DNA of 64,000 bases, from positions 620,001 to 684,000 of the forward strand of contig NZ_LKBA01000004.1 of assembly GCF_001307765.1 (NCBI RefSeq), read 5' to 3'. This stretch comes from Aliiroseovarius crassostreae. GTDB taxonomy: Bacteria > Pseudomonadota > Alphaproteobacteria > Rhodobacterales > Rhodobacteraceae. The notes under the pieces are model-generated. The model saw nothing but the letters and a program-made list of their open reading frames with translations. It had not been told where the DNA came from and did not search any database. Below are positions 33,177-41,731 of this stretch, piece by piece; the first letter of the stretch is position 1; each line of letters begins with the position of its first letter. Position numbers and translations under genes: made by a program.

Positions 33177-34801
33177 GCTCCTCCTGTGGGTGAGTGATCG
33201 TGCCGGGCGCCCAGTCCGACGGGATGCCAGTTTGACGGGATGACCGGGGCGGCGCTGATCAGGGCCTGGGTATAGGGGTGCTGCGGCTGATCAAAGACGC
33301 GATCGGTGGGGCCTTCTTCGACAATCTCGCCGGCTTTCATCACCAGCACCCTGTCGGTGATATTGCGCACCACCGTAAGGTCATGGCTGATGAACAGATA
33401 GGCCAGCCCCTTGTCGCGTTTCAGGGTCGTCAGAAGGTCAAGGATCTGCGCCCGAACCGAAACATCCAGCGCCGACACCGCTTCGTCCAGAACAATCAGG
33501 TCAGGCCGCAGGATCAGCGCGCGGGCAATGGCGATACGCTGACGCTGCCCGCCGGAAAACTCGTGCGGATAGCGCGACAGGCTGTCTGCTGGCAGGCCCA
33601 CATCGTCCAGTGCCTGCAAGATTGCATCCCGCCAGTTTTCCGGCCGGCCGGTCAGGTGAAAGGGTTCGGACAGAATACGCTCCACGGTCCAGCGCGGGTT
33701 GAAACTGGCGTAAGGGTCTTGAAACACGACCTGTAGTCCCGAACGCCGGAAAGCGGGCATCGCGGGGGTGACGGGCTGACCATCCAGCATGATCTCTCCG
33801 CCCTGCAAGGGGTCAAGCCCCAGAATGGCGCGGGTGAGGGTGGATTTTCCGCAACCGCTTTCGCCAACAAGACCAAGGCTCTCTCCTTTGTTTAGCGTGA
33901 ATCTGATCCCGTTCACGGCGCGGAAATGCGGGGCCGGGCCGAACAGAGACTTGCGGGGCAGACGGTAGTCGCGCGTCGCGTTGTGCACCGCCAGAAGCGG
34001 GGCCGTGCGGGAAGGCCTTGCGCGATCAGGTTGATGGGCCGAAGCCGCAAGAAGGGCCCGCGTGTAGGGATGTGACATGGTGCGAAACAGCTGCTCTGTG
34101 GGACCCTGTTCGACGATTGCGCCCCGCTGCATCACCGCCACATGATCTGCCATCTGTGCAACAACCGCGAGGTCATGGGTGATCAGGAGCAGCCCCATAT
34201 CCTCCTCGCGGACCAGTTCCCGCAACAGGTCAAGGATTTGCGCCTGCGTGGTGACATCAAGCGCCGTTGTGGGTTCGTCGGCGATCAGCAGATCTGGCCT
34301 GAGCGCAATCGCCTGGGCTATGCACACCCGCTGGCGCTGTCCACCTGAAAGCTCGTGCGGGTAGCGGTCCGCAGGCACCTCATCGGGGGGCAACCCCACC
34401 CGGAGGAGTTTCTCCTGTGCGATGCGCCGCGCCTCAGCACGACTGGCCGCCCCATGGATCAGCACCGTTTCTGCCACCTGGTCACCGATGGTCTTGACCG
34501 GGTTCAGGGCGGTCATCGGCTCTTGAAAAATCATCGACAGGCGCTGGCCGCGCAGCCGGTTCATGGCCGTGTCACTCCGCGTGCGTGCGCGGGTCGGCAG
34601 GGGGGCGCCACCCAGCAGGATCTCTCCTCCGGTTTTGGCCCCCTGCGGCAACAGGTCCATCAGGGCCAGAGCGGTCAGGGATTTTCCCGACCCGCTTTCG
34701 CCCACCAATCCAATCACCTGACCGGGCGCAATCGACAGGTCGACATCTTGCAGGATCGGGGTGTCGTGAATGGTCAGGGACAGGTTTCGGGTCTCGATCA
34801 T
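33173..34801 (-). CDS. Peptide/nickel-type ABC transporter, fused ATP-binding protein (DppD-DppF-like)
   Basis: A 542-residue protein with two complete ABC domains. Domain 1 (about 1-250) has GLVGESGSGKSLTA and LSGGQRQRVCIAQA. Domain 2 (about 275-530) has GLVGESGCGKSTLTR and FSGGQRQRIAIARA. Both have Walker B aspartates (LIADEPTTALD, IVLDEAVSALD). One chain supplies both ATPases of the importer, as in YejF and GsiA. It overlaps the permease gene by ATGA. No binding-protein gene is adjacent, so the substrate is open. Confidence 0.93.
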   Translation of the reverse strand: MIETRNLSLTIHDTPILQDVDLSIAPGQVIGLVGESGSGKSLTALALMDLLPQGAKTGGEILLGGAPLPTRARTRSDTAMNRLRGQRLSMIFQEPMTALNPVKTIGDQVAETVLIHGAASRAEARRIAQEKLLRVGLPPDEVPADRYPHELSGGQRQRVCIAQAIALRPDLLIADEPTTALDVTTQAQILDLLRELVREEDMGLLLITHDLAVVAQMADHVAVMQRGAIVEQGPTEQLFRTMSHPYTRALLAASAHQPDRARPSRTAPLLAVHNATRDYRLPRKSLFGPAPHFRAVNGIRFTLNKGESLGLVGESGCGKSTLTRAILGLDPLQGGEIMLDGQPVTPAMPAFRRSGLQVVFQDPYASFNPRWTVERILSEPFHLTGRPENWRDAILQALDDVGLPADSLSRYPHEFSGGQRQRIAIARALILRPDLIVLDEAVSALDVSVRAQILDLLTTLKRDKGLAYLFISHDLTVVRNITDRVLVMKAGEIVEEGPTDRVFDQPQHPYTQALISAAPVIPSNWHPVGLGARHDHSPTGGA

Positions 34802-35631
34802 GCGGCCCCCTCGCGCAGGCGGCGCAGCCTTGGATCCAGCAGATCCCGCAGCCCGTCGCCCATCAGGTTCAACCCCAAAACCATAAGCACAATTGCCATG
34901 CCCGGTGCAATGGCAAGACGTGGGGCCGTGTAGATCATCGTCTGTGCTTCGGCCAGCATCCGCCCCCAGCTTGGGGTTGGGGGTTGAGCGCCCAGCCCGA
35001 CATAACTCAGCCCGGCCTCCGCCAGAATGCCAAGTGAAAATTGAATTGTTCCCTGCACAATCAAAAGGTTGGCGATATTGGGCAGAATGTGTTCGGCGCT
35101 GATTCTGACCGCGCCCTTGCCGGCCACCCGGGCGGCCATGATGAAATCCTGAGTCCAGATTGTCAGGGCTCCGGCCCGGGCCACACGCGCAAAGACGGGG
35201 ATGTTGAAGATGCCAATCGCAAGGATTGCATTGGTGGCCGAGGGGCCAAAGCTGGCGGTGATCAGGATGGCAATGACAAGTGAGGGGAACGCAAAGATCA
35301 GATCGTTTGCGCGCATGATCACCTCGTCCAGAACGGATCCCCGCTTTGCGGCGGCCATCAGCCCCAACGGCACACCGATCCCGATCCCGATGCCCACAGC
35401 CAGCACGGCGACGGCAATTGAGGTGCGGGCACCCACCATCAGCATCGACACAAGATCGCGGCCAAAATGGTCCGTGCCCAGCCAGTATTGTGCCGAAGGG
35501 GCACGAAGTTTGGCCGCGATGTTCAACGTCATGTGGTCATGGGGAACCCAGAGGAATGACACAGATACCAAAATCAGGAACAGGGCGCTCAGACCCGCGC
35601 CGATCCAAAGGGTCAGGGGCAAGCGTTTCAT
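34798..35631 (-). CDS. ABC transporter permease (DppC-like)
   Basis: A 277-residue permease. An N-terminal helix (LTLWIGAGLSALFLILVSVSF) precedes a BPD_transp_1 domain with the EAA-type loop AGALTIWTQDFIMAARVAGKGAVRI. The GTDHFGRDLVSMLMVGARTSI block identifies the DppC/OppC side. It overlaps both neighbours by four bases (ATGA), so the three transporter genes are tightly coupled. Confidence 0.93.
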   Translation of the reverse strand: MKRLPLTLWIGAGLSALFLILVSVSFLWVPHDHMTLNIAAKLRAPSAQYWLGTDHFGRDLVSMLMVGARTSIAVAVLAVGIGIGIGVPLGLMAAAKRGSVLDEVIMRANDLIFAFPSLVIAILITASFGPSATNAILAIGIFNIPVFARVARAGALTIWTQDFIMAARVAGKGAVRISAEHILPNIANLLIVQGTIQFSLGILAEAGLSYVGLGAQPPTPSWGRMLAEAQTMIYTAPRLAIAPGMAIVLMVLGLNLMGDGLRDLLDPRLRRLREGAA

Positions 35632-36575
35632 GAGCGCCTCCGCAGGCGTGGATCCACCAGCGCATAGGTGACGTCCACAAGGAATGTCACAAGGATCACC
35701 GCAAAAACCAGCAGCATGACCACGCTTTCAACCACCACCAGATCGCGCTGCGTGATGGCCTGAAAGATCAACCGCCCCAGACCCGGCAGGAAAAACACGT
35801 TTTCAATGATGATCGCACCGGCCAGCAGAAAGGAAAACTGCAGCCCCAGAATGGTCACCACCGGGATCAATGCGTTGCGCAGCGCGTGCCGCCGTGTCGC
35901 TTGTCCAACCGAAAGCCCCTTGGCGCGCGCGGTGCGGATGTAATCCTGATGCCAAACATCCAGCAGTGCAGACCGCATCACCCGCGCAAGGATCGACGCC
36001 TGCGGAAGGGCCAACGCAATTGCGGGCAATGTCAGCGCCTTGAGCGCCGGCAGGACCCCGGCCTCCCACCCCGGAAAACCACCGGCGGAAAACCAGCGCA
36101 GATTGATGGCAAAGACCAGAACCAACAGCATGGCAAACCAGAAATTCGGCACCGCAACGCCCAGCTGCGTGGCCCCCATCACCCCTAGATCCGTCGCGCG
36201 CCCCTGTCGGCTGGCGGCCAGAAGGCCAGCCGGAATGGCAATCGCGGTGGACAGGAAAAGGGCATAAAGCGCCAGTGGCAATGAGAGGGTGAGACGTTCC
36301 CGGACCAGTTCGGAAACGGCGACGCGATAGGTGTAGGAGGTGCCAAAATCCCCCGTCAGCATCCCCCCCATCCAACTCAGATACCGCGTGATCGCAGTGC
36401 CTTCCAACCCAAGCTCCCGGCGCAAGGCGGCCACGGTGTCGGGCTGGGCATTTAATCCCAGCATGAAGGCGGCCGGATCGCCGGGCACCAGCTCAATCAT
36501 CGCAAAGATCACCCATGAGGCCACCAGCAGGCTTGCCCCCAGGGACAGGGCGCGGAGGATAAGATAGCGAAACAT
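35628..36575 (-). CDS. ABC transporter permease (DppB-like)
   Basis: A 315-residue permease of the DppB/OppB type. It opens MFRYLILRALSLGASLLVASWVIFAMIELVPGDPA. The EAA-type loop is LDVWHQDYIRTARAKGLSVGQATRRHALRNALIPV. It is first in the transporter unit. Upstream lies a copy of the dispersed repeat and then mipZ's terminator, not a periplasmic binding-protein gene. Confidence 0.93.
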   Translation of the reverse strand: MFRYLILRALSLGASLLVASWVIFAMIELVPGDPAAFMLGLNAQPDTVAALRRELGLEGTAITRYLSWMGGMLTGDFGTSYTYRVAVSELVRERLTLSLPLALYALFLSTAIAIPAGLLAASRQGRATDLGVMGATQLGVAVPNFWFAMLLVLVFAINLRWFSAGGFPGWEAGVLPALKALTLPAIALALPQASILARVMRSALLDVWHQDYIRTARAKGLSVGQATRRHALRNALIPVVTILGLQFSFLLAGAIIIENVFFLPGLGRLIFQAITQRDLVVVESVVMLLVFAVILVTFLVDVTYALVDPRLRRRS

Positions 36576-36661
36576 GTGAAGACGTTAGCGGGCCTGCGCC
36601 AGGTGTGAAAGCTCAAATCCCCCGCGCCACCGGCAACGCTGCGCACGCGCCGATGCTGCCT

Positions 36662-36722
36662 TCATTTTCTGGTCAGAAATATCCCGGGGTGAGGCCGCAG
36701 GGCCGAGGGGCAGAGCCCCTTT
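36662..36722 (+). repeat. Dispersed structured intergenic element, copy E
   Basis: TTTTCTGGTCAGAAATATCC, CGGGGTGA, variable hairpin GGCC-GCAG-GGCC, constant hairpin AGGGGC-AGA-GCCCCT. The C-to-A change relative to the other copies lies in the loop. Confidence 0.88.
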
Positions 36723-36788
36723 GGCGCGCTGTCGAAAATATCCGTCCTCATCCGTCCCCGTGTGCGCACTTTCCCGCAACAGACCCCA

Positions 36789-36821
36789 AAAGAAAAAGAC
36801 GCAGGAAGCCCCGCGTCTTTT
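36789..36821 (-). terminator. Rho-independent terminator of mipZ
   Basis: On the minus strand AAAAGACGC and GCGTCTTTT pair around GGGGCTTCCT, followed by TCTTTT. Confidence 0.85.
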
Positions 36822-36855
36822 GTCGTACTGAGGTCCAAAACCTGACCGGAACCGA

Positions 36856-37668
36856 TCAGATCCGAACCTCGACGTCAGGCAGGTTCAGCGCCTTCAGCAA
36901 TTCGCGCAGTTCCTGTCTTGCGGCCACGTTTGAGATGTTCATCTGTCCCGCGACCCCAACGTCGCGCAGATCCAGCAGGGTCAGGCCCCGCGGGAACAGC
37001 TCACGGAAGATCACCCGCTCGTTAAAGCCGGGAGCGACGCGAAACCCGATCCGTTTCGACAGATCGTCCAGCGCGTCCCCGACCTTCTTCTTGTTATGCA
37101 TCATCTGCGCCCCCAGACGGTTGCGCACCACCACCCAGTCAATCGGTTTCAACCCGGCCTGCGCCCGCAACTGGCGCGCATTCCAGACCATTTCCGAGTA
37201 GACCGACGGTCCCTGCACCTTGTTGGTTTCCGCATCAATATGGGCAAGCAGATCAAAATCGACAAAACTGTCATTCATTGGTGTGATCAGCGTATCGGCC
37301 AGAGAATGGGCGACCTGGCTCAGCCTTGTATGCGATCCGGGGCAGTCGATCACGATGAAATCGCGGTCTGCCTCCATCCCGGAAACCGCAATCGACAGGC
37401 GGCGGTCAAACGGGTTTTCACCCGGCTCCAGCGCGGATTGATCAATCTCGGGCAGGTCTTGGTAATGCGGTGTGGGCAGTTCAAATCCCACCCGTTCCAT
37501 CGTCGCCCGCCGGTTTTCCATGTAGCGGCCAAAGGTCTTCTGGCGCAGATCCAGATCCAGAACCCCAACCGACTTTCCCAACCGCGCAAGCGCGGTCGCC
37601 ACATGCATCGAGACGGTGGACTTGCCCGCCCCGCCTTTTTCATTCCCCACAACAATAATATGTGCCAC
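36856..37668 (-). CDS. mipZ: Division-plane positioning ATPase MipZ
   Basis: A 270-residue ParA/MinD-superfamily ATPase. It opens IIVVGNEKGGAGKSTVSMHVATAL with the deviant Walker A. DLDLRQKTFGRYMENRR and FIVIDCPGSHTRLSQVAHSLADTLITPMNDSFVDFDLLA are MipZ-specific. In Caulobacter MipZ binds ParB near the origin and forms a gradient that blocks FtsZ assembly away from midcell. It is monocistronic with its own terminator. Upstream is a long gene-free stretch. Confidence 0.95.
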   Translation of the reverse strand: MAHIIVVGNEKGGAGKSTVSMHVATALARLGKSVGVLDLDLRQKTFGRYMENRRATMERVGFELPTPHYQDLPEIDQSALEPGENPFDRRLSIAVSGMEADRDFIVIDCPGSHTRLSQVAHSLADTLITPMNDSFVDFDLLAHIDAETNKVQGPSVYSEMVWNARQLRAQAGLKPIDWVVVRNRLGAQMMHNKKKVGDALDDLSKRIGFRVAPGFNERVIFRELFPRGLTLLDLRDVGVAGQMNISNVAARQELRELLKALNLPDVEVRI

Positions 37669-38152
37669 GCCTGTATCCCCGGTTGTTATGTTATGCAGCC
37701 ATCAGGTGGCGCGACTATAAGACCGATACAGGGCAGGGGGAAGAGGGGGAATGCAGCGCAATCCGCCCCTTGATTGAGCCAACATGCCCTTGTTGTCAGA
37801 GGATTTTTGCACCAATTTTCGGCGTGCCTCACCTTCCGGAGAACGCAGAAGACTATGTCCGTCGGGAGCTGATTGATCAGACCGGACGCGGCACAGGGGC
37901 AGGGCCTTTTCCACTGCGACGATTGAGGTCGGATGGTGTGATCTGGTGGGCAGGTGTCACTCGGGTCAACGTCGCTCCCCATACTCGCCGCGAGTGACAT
38001 CCGTGGGAAAGGTGTTGCCAACATTTCTATTGGCACGCTGCCCGTTTGCCCGCATAGAAAAGTCAGGATCGGTCCTCATGCCATGATTCGCGCCGTGTTT
38101 TATCGGCCCAAATGCTGAGGTCGGCGTTCTTACGAAATGAGAGGAACTCGTG
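37669..38152. other. Gene-free stretch between divergent mipZ and rimK
   Basis: About 480 bp that should hold the mipZ promoter (a TATAGT-like -10 near 37715 on the minus strand) and the rimK promoter. The open frames here have no credible ribosome-binding sites or familiar protein sequence. I see no tRNA, riboswitch or repeat. Confidence 0.5.
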
Positions 38153-39535
38153 ATGACCCGTTTTTCCGTGGGTTGGGAAGAATGGTTGGCCCTTCCTGAA
38201 CTGGGCCTGCCCGCCGTGAAGGCCAAGGTGGATACCGGGGCGAAAACGTCTGCCCTGCACGCATTTGCAATCGAACCTTTCGGCCCGGCGGATCGCCCGA
38301 TGGTGCGGTTTGCCATTCACCCGGACCCGGATGATGCCGCGTTGGAAATCATCTGCTCTGCCCCGTTGAAAGACCGCCGCGAGGTCACTTCGTCAAATGG
38401 CGAAACGGAGCTGCGATTTGTGATCGAGACGGTGATCTCGATGGGCGAGCATAGCTGGCCGATCGAGGTGACACTGACCGATCGCGGGGCGATGGCCTAT
38501 CGGATGTTGCTGGGGCGCACCGCGCTGACGGGGGATGTTCAGGTCATGCCTGCGCTCAGTTTCCAGCAGCCGGTGCTGAGTTTCGATGCCTATCGGAGCT
38601 TCCCCCGCGGCAGTTGGACCAAACGCGCCCTGCGCATGGCGCTCCTGACGCGTGAGCCCGAGAATTATTCGAACCGCCGCCTGATTGCCGCCGCCGAAGA
38701 GCGCGGGCATTCGGTGGAAGTGATCGACACGTCGCGGTGTTACATGAAAATTCAGGGGGTTGGGGCCGAAGTGCATTATGATGGCCGCAAGCTGCCCCAT
38801 TTTGATGCAATCATCCCGCGTATCGGGGCGTCAATCACCTCATATGGCACCTCGGTTGTGCGTCAGTTCGAAAGCACCAGCACCTATTGCCTGTCCGGTT
38901 CGGAAGGGATCTCGATCTCGCGCGACAAGCTGCATGCCCATCAGGTCCTGGCACGCCACCGGATTGGCATGCCAGACACCGCCTTTGCGCGCAGCCCGAA
39001 AGACAGCAAGAACCTGATCAATCTGGTCGGTGACGCTCCGGTCATTCTGAAGCTTCTGGAAAGTGCGCAGGGCAAGGGGGTGGTCCTGGCAGAAACCCGC
39101 AAGGCCGCGGAAAGCGTGATTTCTGCGTTTCGTGGGTTGAAGGCGGATTTTCTGGTCCAGCATTTTGTAAAGGAAGCGGCAGGCGAGGATATCCGCTGCA
39201 TCGTTCTTGGCGGCAAGGTCGTGGCTGCAATGCGCAGGCAGGGCCCGCCGGGAGAGTTCCGCTCGAACCTGCATCAGGGCGGCAGCGCGCAGAAAGTGCG
39301 GATCACCAAGCAGGAGCGCGAAACCGCGCTGAAAGCCGCCCGGGCCATGCGTCTGGAATTTGCCGGTGTCGATCTGTTGCGCTCTGAAAACGGGCCAAAA
39401 GTGCTTGAGGTGAACTCCTCTCCGGGGCTGGAAGGTATCGAGAAAACCACCGGCAAAGATATCGCCGCGCAGGTGATTGAGCATATCGAAAAACAGGTGG
39501 CCCCGAAACTGCCACGGACCAAGCGGCGCAAATAG
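38153..39535 (+). CDS. rimK: RimB-RimK fusion: retropepsin-like domain plus ATP-grasp S6 glutamate ligase
   Basis: A 460-residue two-domain protein. The N-terminal ~145 residues are a RimB-type aspartic (retropepsin-like, 'ATP-dependent zinc protease') domain with Asp27 in KVDTGAKTSALHAF. The C-terminal ~300 residues are RimK, an ATP-grasp ligase that adds glutamate to the C-terminus of ribosomal protein S6 (ALLTREPENYSNRRL, PRIGASITSYGTSVVRQFE, FAGVDLLRSENGPKVLEVNSSPGLEGIE). In Pseudomonas rimA, rimB and rimK are separate genes and RimB stimulates RimK; here the two parts are covalently joined. GAGGA lies 7 bases before the ATG. Confidence 0.9.
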   Translation: MTRFSVGWEEWLALPELGLPAVKAKVDTGAKTSALHAFAIEPFGPADRPMVRFAIHPDPDDAALEIICSAPLKDRREVTSSNGETELRFVIETVISMGEHSWPIEVTLTDRGAMAYRMLLGRTALTGDVQVMPALSFQQPVLSFDAYRSFPRGSWTKRALRMALLTREPENYSNRRLIAAAEERGHSVEVIDTSRCYMKIQGVGAEVHYDGRKLPHFDAIIPRIGASITSYGTSVVRQFESTSTYCLSGSEGISISRDKLHAHQVLARHRIGMPDTAFARSPKDSKNLINLVGDAPVILKLLESAQGKGVVLAETRKAAESVISAFRGLKADFLVQHFVKEAAGEDIRCIVLGGKVVAAMRRQGPPGEFRSNLHQGGSAQKVRITKQERETALKAARAMRLEFAGVDLLRSENGPKVLEVNSSPGLEGIEKTTGKDIAAQVIEHIEKQVAPKLPRTKRRK

Positions 39536-39555
39536 AAATCCGCAAAGAGGTCAGG

Positions 39556-39600
39556 GTTGAGACGGGGCCTGGTCCCCGCCCTTTCAGGGCACGTCTCAAC
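39556..39600 (+). other. Three-way-junction inverted repeat downstream of rimK
   Basis: The outer stem GTTGAGACG (39556-39564) pairs with CGTCTCAAC (39592-39600). It encloses two hairpins, GGG-CCTGGT-CCC (39565-39576) and GCCC-TTTCA-GGGC (39578-39590). There is no T-run. Confidence 0.6.
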
Positions 39601-39695
39601 AGCCGTCTCATCGCCGCGTGACCTTGCCGCGATCTGATATGGCCGCGATCTGGTGCAAAGCGAGCCCGACAAGACAAGAAACAGGTCGCGCCCAA

Positions 39696-39725
39696 CAAAA
39701 AACGCCGCCCCAAGGGACGGCGTTT
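39696..39725 (-). terminator. Rho-independent terminator of rplS-rpmE
   Basis: On the minus strand AAACGCCG and CGGCGTTTTTT pair around TCCCTTGGGG, with a T-run. Confidence 0.85.
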
Positions 39726-39746
39726 CCTGTTCGAAAGAGGTTGGGC

Positions 39747-39968
39747 TTAGAAGCCAAAACCTTCGTATTTCGATTTGAACTTCGACACGCGGCCACCGGT
39801 GTCCAGCAGACGCGAGCTGCCGCCGTTCCAGGCCGGGTGAGCCGAGGGGTCGATGTCCAGCGCCAGGGTGTCGCCTTCTTTGCCCCAGGTCGATTTCATT
39901 TGCACGATCGTGCCGTCGGTCATTTTGACGTCGATCATGTGGTAGTCGGGATGGATATCCTTTTTCAT
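39747..39968 (-). CDS. rpmE: 50S ribosomal protein L31
   Basis: A 73-residue L31. [19 protein letters not shown] opens it, and the C-terminus has [20 protein letters not shown]. It has no cysteines, so it is the zinc-free form. That form suits zinc-poor conditions but is common in this family as the only copy. It follows rplS by 11 bases and ends at a strong terminator. Confidence 0.96.
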   Translation of the reverse strand: MKKDIHPDYHMIDVKMTDGTIVQMKSTWGKEGDTLALDIDPSAHPAWNGGSSRLLDTGGRVSKFKSKYEGFGF

Positions 39969-39979
39969 GCTGACGCTCC

Positions 39980-40354
39980 TCAGGCTTTCTTCGGCTTGTA
40001 GTTGGTGTCTTCTGCGATACGGGCGGATTTGCCGCGACGCGAACGCAGGTAGTAGAGTTTGGCGCGGCGCACACGGCCACGGCGCACAACGGTGATCGAT
40101 TCGATGTTGGTCGAATAGAGCGGGAACACACGTTCCACGCCTTCACCGAAGGAAATCTTGCGAACGGTGAACGAACCGGCAATGCCTTTGCCGTTGTTGC
40201 GCGCGATGCAGACGCCTTCGTAGTTCTGCACACGGGTGCGGGTGCCTTCGGTCACCTTAAAGCCTACGCGAATGGTGTCGCCGGCTTTGAAGTCGGGGAT
40301 CTCTTTCCCCAGCGAAGCGATCTGTTCCGCTTCGAGCTGTGCGATCAGGTCCAT
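39980..40354 (-). CDS. rplS: 50S ribosomal protein L19
   Basis: A 124-residue L19. It opens [52 protein letters not shown] and ends [22 protein letters not shown]. It bridges 50S and 30S near the 16S contact. AGGAGA precedes the ATG. It lies downstream of trmD in the usual order but behind a 381-bp gap, so it may have its own promoter. Confidence 0.97.
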   Translation of the reverse strand: MDLIAQLEAEQIASLGKEIPDFKAGDTIRVGFKVTEGTRTRVQNYEGVCIARNNGKGIAGSFTVRKISFGEGVERVFPLYSTNIESITVVRRGRVRRAKLYYLRSRRGKSARIAEDTNYKPKKA

Positions 40355-40735
40355 CTGATCTCTCCTAAATCTGCTTGCGGTTTTTCCGCAAAGGTTGCTG
40401 TCGCCCAGAGCTCCGCGCCTTCATCGGGTCCAGTCGGATGGTGCCATCCGTGCCCGCGGGAGAATACGTCGTCGTTTCTTTTTGCTGCCTTGCCGGTGTG
40501 CCCCGGTGCGCCTTGCAGCCCACCCCGCGGAAAGAACGCGGCCCAAACAAAACAGGTCCACTCGACTCATTGAGCCGGTGAACAGGGGCGGTATAGGCCA
40601 ATCCGGGAAGGGGATCAAGGCCCCGCGCACAGGTGGCGAAACCGTCAGGCGCTGCCATGTGGGGCTGGCGGGAAAAGGCGCGCAGGTCGGGCTGAAAAGG
40701 GGGCGATCAATATGGCGCCCCTGCGGTTGGGCGTC
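40355..40735 (-). promoter_or_regulatory. rplS upstream region with a leader hairpin
   Basis: A 381-bp gene-free stretch between trmD and rplS. On the minus strand TTGCGG-AAAAA-CCGCAA lies (plus-strand 40375-40391) about 10 bases before the AGGAGA of rplS, a plausible autoregulatory leader hairpin. A 97-residue open frame here has Arg/Gly/Thr-rich low-complexity composition and I do not believe it. Confidence 0.4.
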
Positions 40736-41683
40736 CTATTTGTCGTCGGGCTGCGCCCCGTCATCCAGCACGTGCTTTTCCCACAGATCCGGGCGGCGGG
40801 CCTTGGTGATTTCGTCACTTTTTTCCCGGCGCCATTCGGCGATCTTGCCATGGTGGCCAGACATCAGCACATCGGGGATCTTGCGCCCCTTCCATTCGGC
40901 GGGGCGGGTGTATTGGGGATGTTCCAAAAGCCCGTGGGAAAAGCTCTCTTCGTCGATGCTGTCGGCGTTGCCGAGCACGTCCGGGATCAGGCGGACGGTG
41001 GCATCCAGCATCGCCTGGGCGGCAATCTCTCCGCCGGTCAGGACAAAATCGCCCAGGCTCACCTCTTCGATCTGGTAATGCTCTAACACCCGTTCATCCA
41101 CACCCTCAAAACGACCGCAGAGCACGGTCATGCCACGGCAATTTGAAAATCGCCGCGCCATCGCCTGATCCAGCGGTTTGCCGCGCGGTGACATATAGAT
41201 GATTGGCCAGCCCAAGCGATCCTGCGGCACACCGGATTGCGCCATTTCGATTGCACGTCCTAAAACATCCGGGCGCAGAACCATTCCGGCGCCCCCCCCC
41301 GCCGGGGTGTCGTCCACATTGCGGTGCTTGCCCATGCCAAAAATGCGCAGATCAATGGTTTCCAGCGCCCATTTGCCGTCTTTCAGCGCGCGGCCGGTCA
41401 GGCTTTCGCCAAGCACGCCGGGAAAGGCATCGGGGAAAAGCGTGATGATTTTTGCGGTCCACGCGCCCGCAAGGCGCGGTGTCGGGCTCATCAACTCACG
41501 CGGCTTCAGGCTGGCCGAAATGGACAGGCGGCCATGCGATTTGCTGGCCTGAGATTTGCTGCCCTCGGATGCACTGCCCTCGGATGTGCTGCCCTGCGAC
41601 GTGCTGGTCCCAGGGTCCGATGCGCTGGCCTCACCGGCTGTGTCCGATTGCTGCTGCGGCGTATTTTTATTGACGTCTGACAT
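40736..41683 (-). CDS. trmD: tRNA (guanine37-N1)-methyltransferase
   Basis: A 315-residue SPOUT methyltransferase making m1G37 in tRNA, which prevents frameshifting. The catalytic domain begins near residue 74 (WTAKIITLFPDAFPG). The trefoil-knot SAM site is MSPRGKPLDQ...LCGRFEGVDERVLEHY, then EEVSLGDFVLTGGEIAA. The first ~75 residues are an extension absent from most TrmD: a Ser/Gly/Glu-rich run (about 25-50) built on a 15-bp DNA repeat, then GRLSISASLKPREL. An internal ATG at 41491 would give a normal-sized enzyme. Confidence 0.95.
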   Translation of the reverse strand: MSDVNKNTPQQQSDTAGEASASDPGTSTSQGSTSEGSASEGSKSQASKSHGRLSISASLKPRELMSPTPRLAGAWTAKIITLFPDAFPGVLGESLTGRALKDGKWALETIDLRIFGMGKHRNVDDTPAGGGAGMVLRPDVLGRAIEMAQSGVPQDRLGWPIIYMSPRGKPLDQAMARRFSNCRGMTVLCGRFEGVDERVLEHYQIEEVSLGDFVLTGGEIAAQAMLDATVRLIPDVLGNADSIDEESFSHGLLEHPQYTRPAEWKGRKIPDVLMSGHHGKIAEWRREKSDEITKARRPDLWEKHVLDDGAQPDDK

Positions 41684-41731
41684 GGGGGCTGTCTACGACA
41701 GATTGATCAAAATGCAAATAGTTGGAACGAG

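Noticed and set aside
37662-38036. Open frames of 111 and 116 codons between mipZ and rimK
   Set aside because: They overlap each other on opposite strands, lack ribosome-binding sites, and have compositions expected of GC-rich non-coding DNA.
40365-40658. 97-codon open frame upstream of rplS
   Set aside because: Low-complexity Arg/Gly/Thr-rich product without a ribosome-binding site; the DNA is better seen as the rplS leader.
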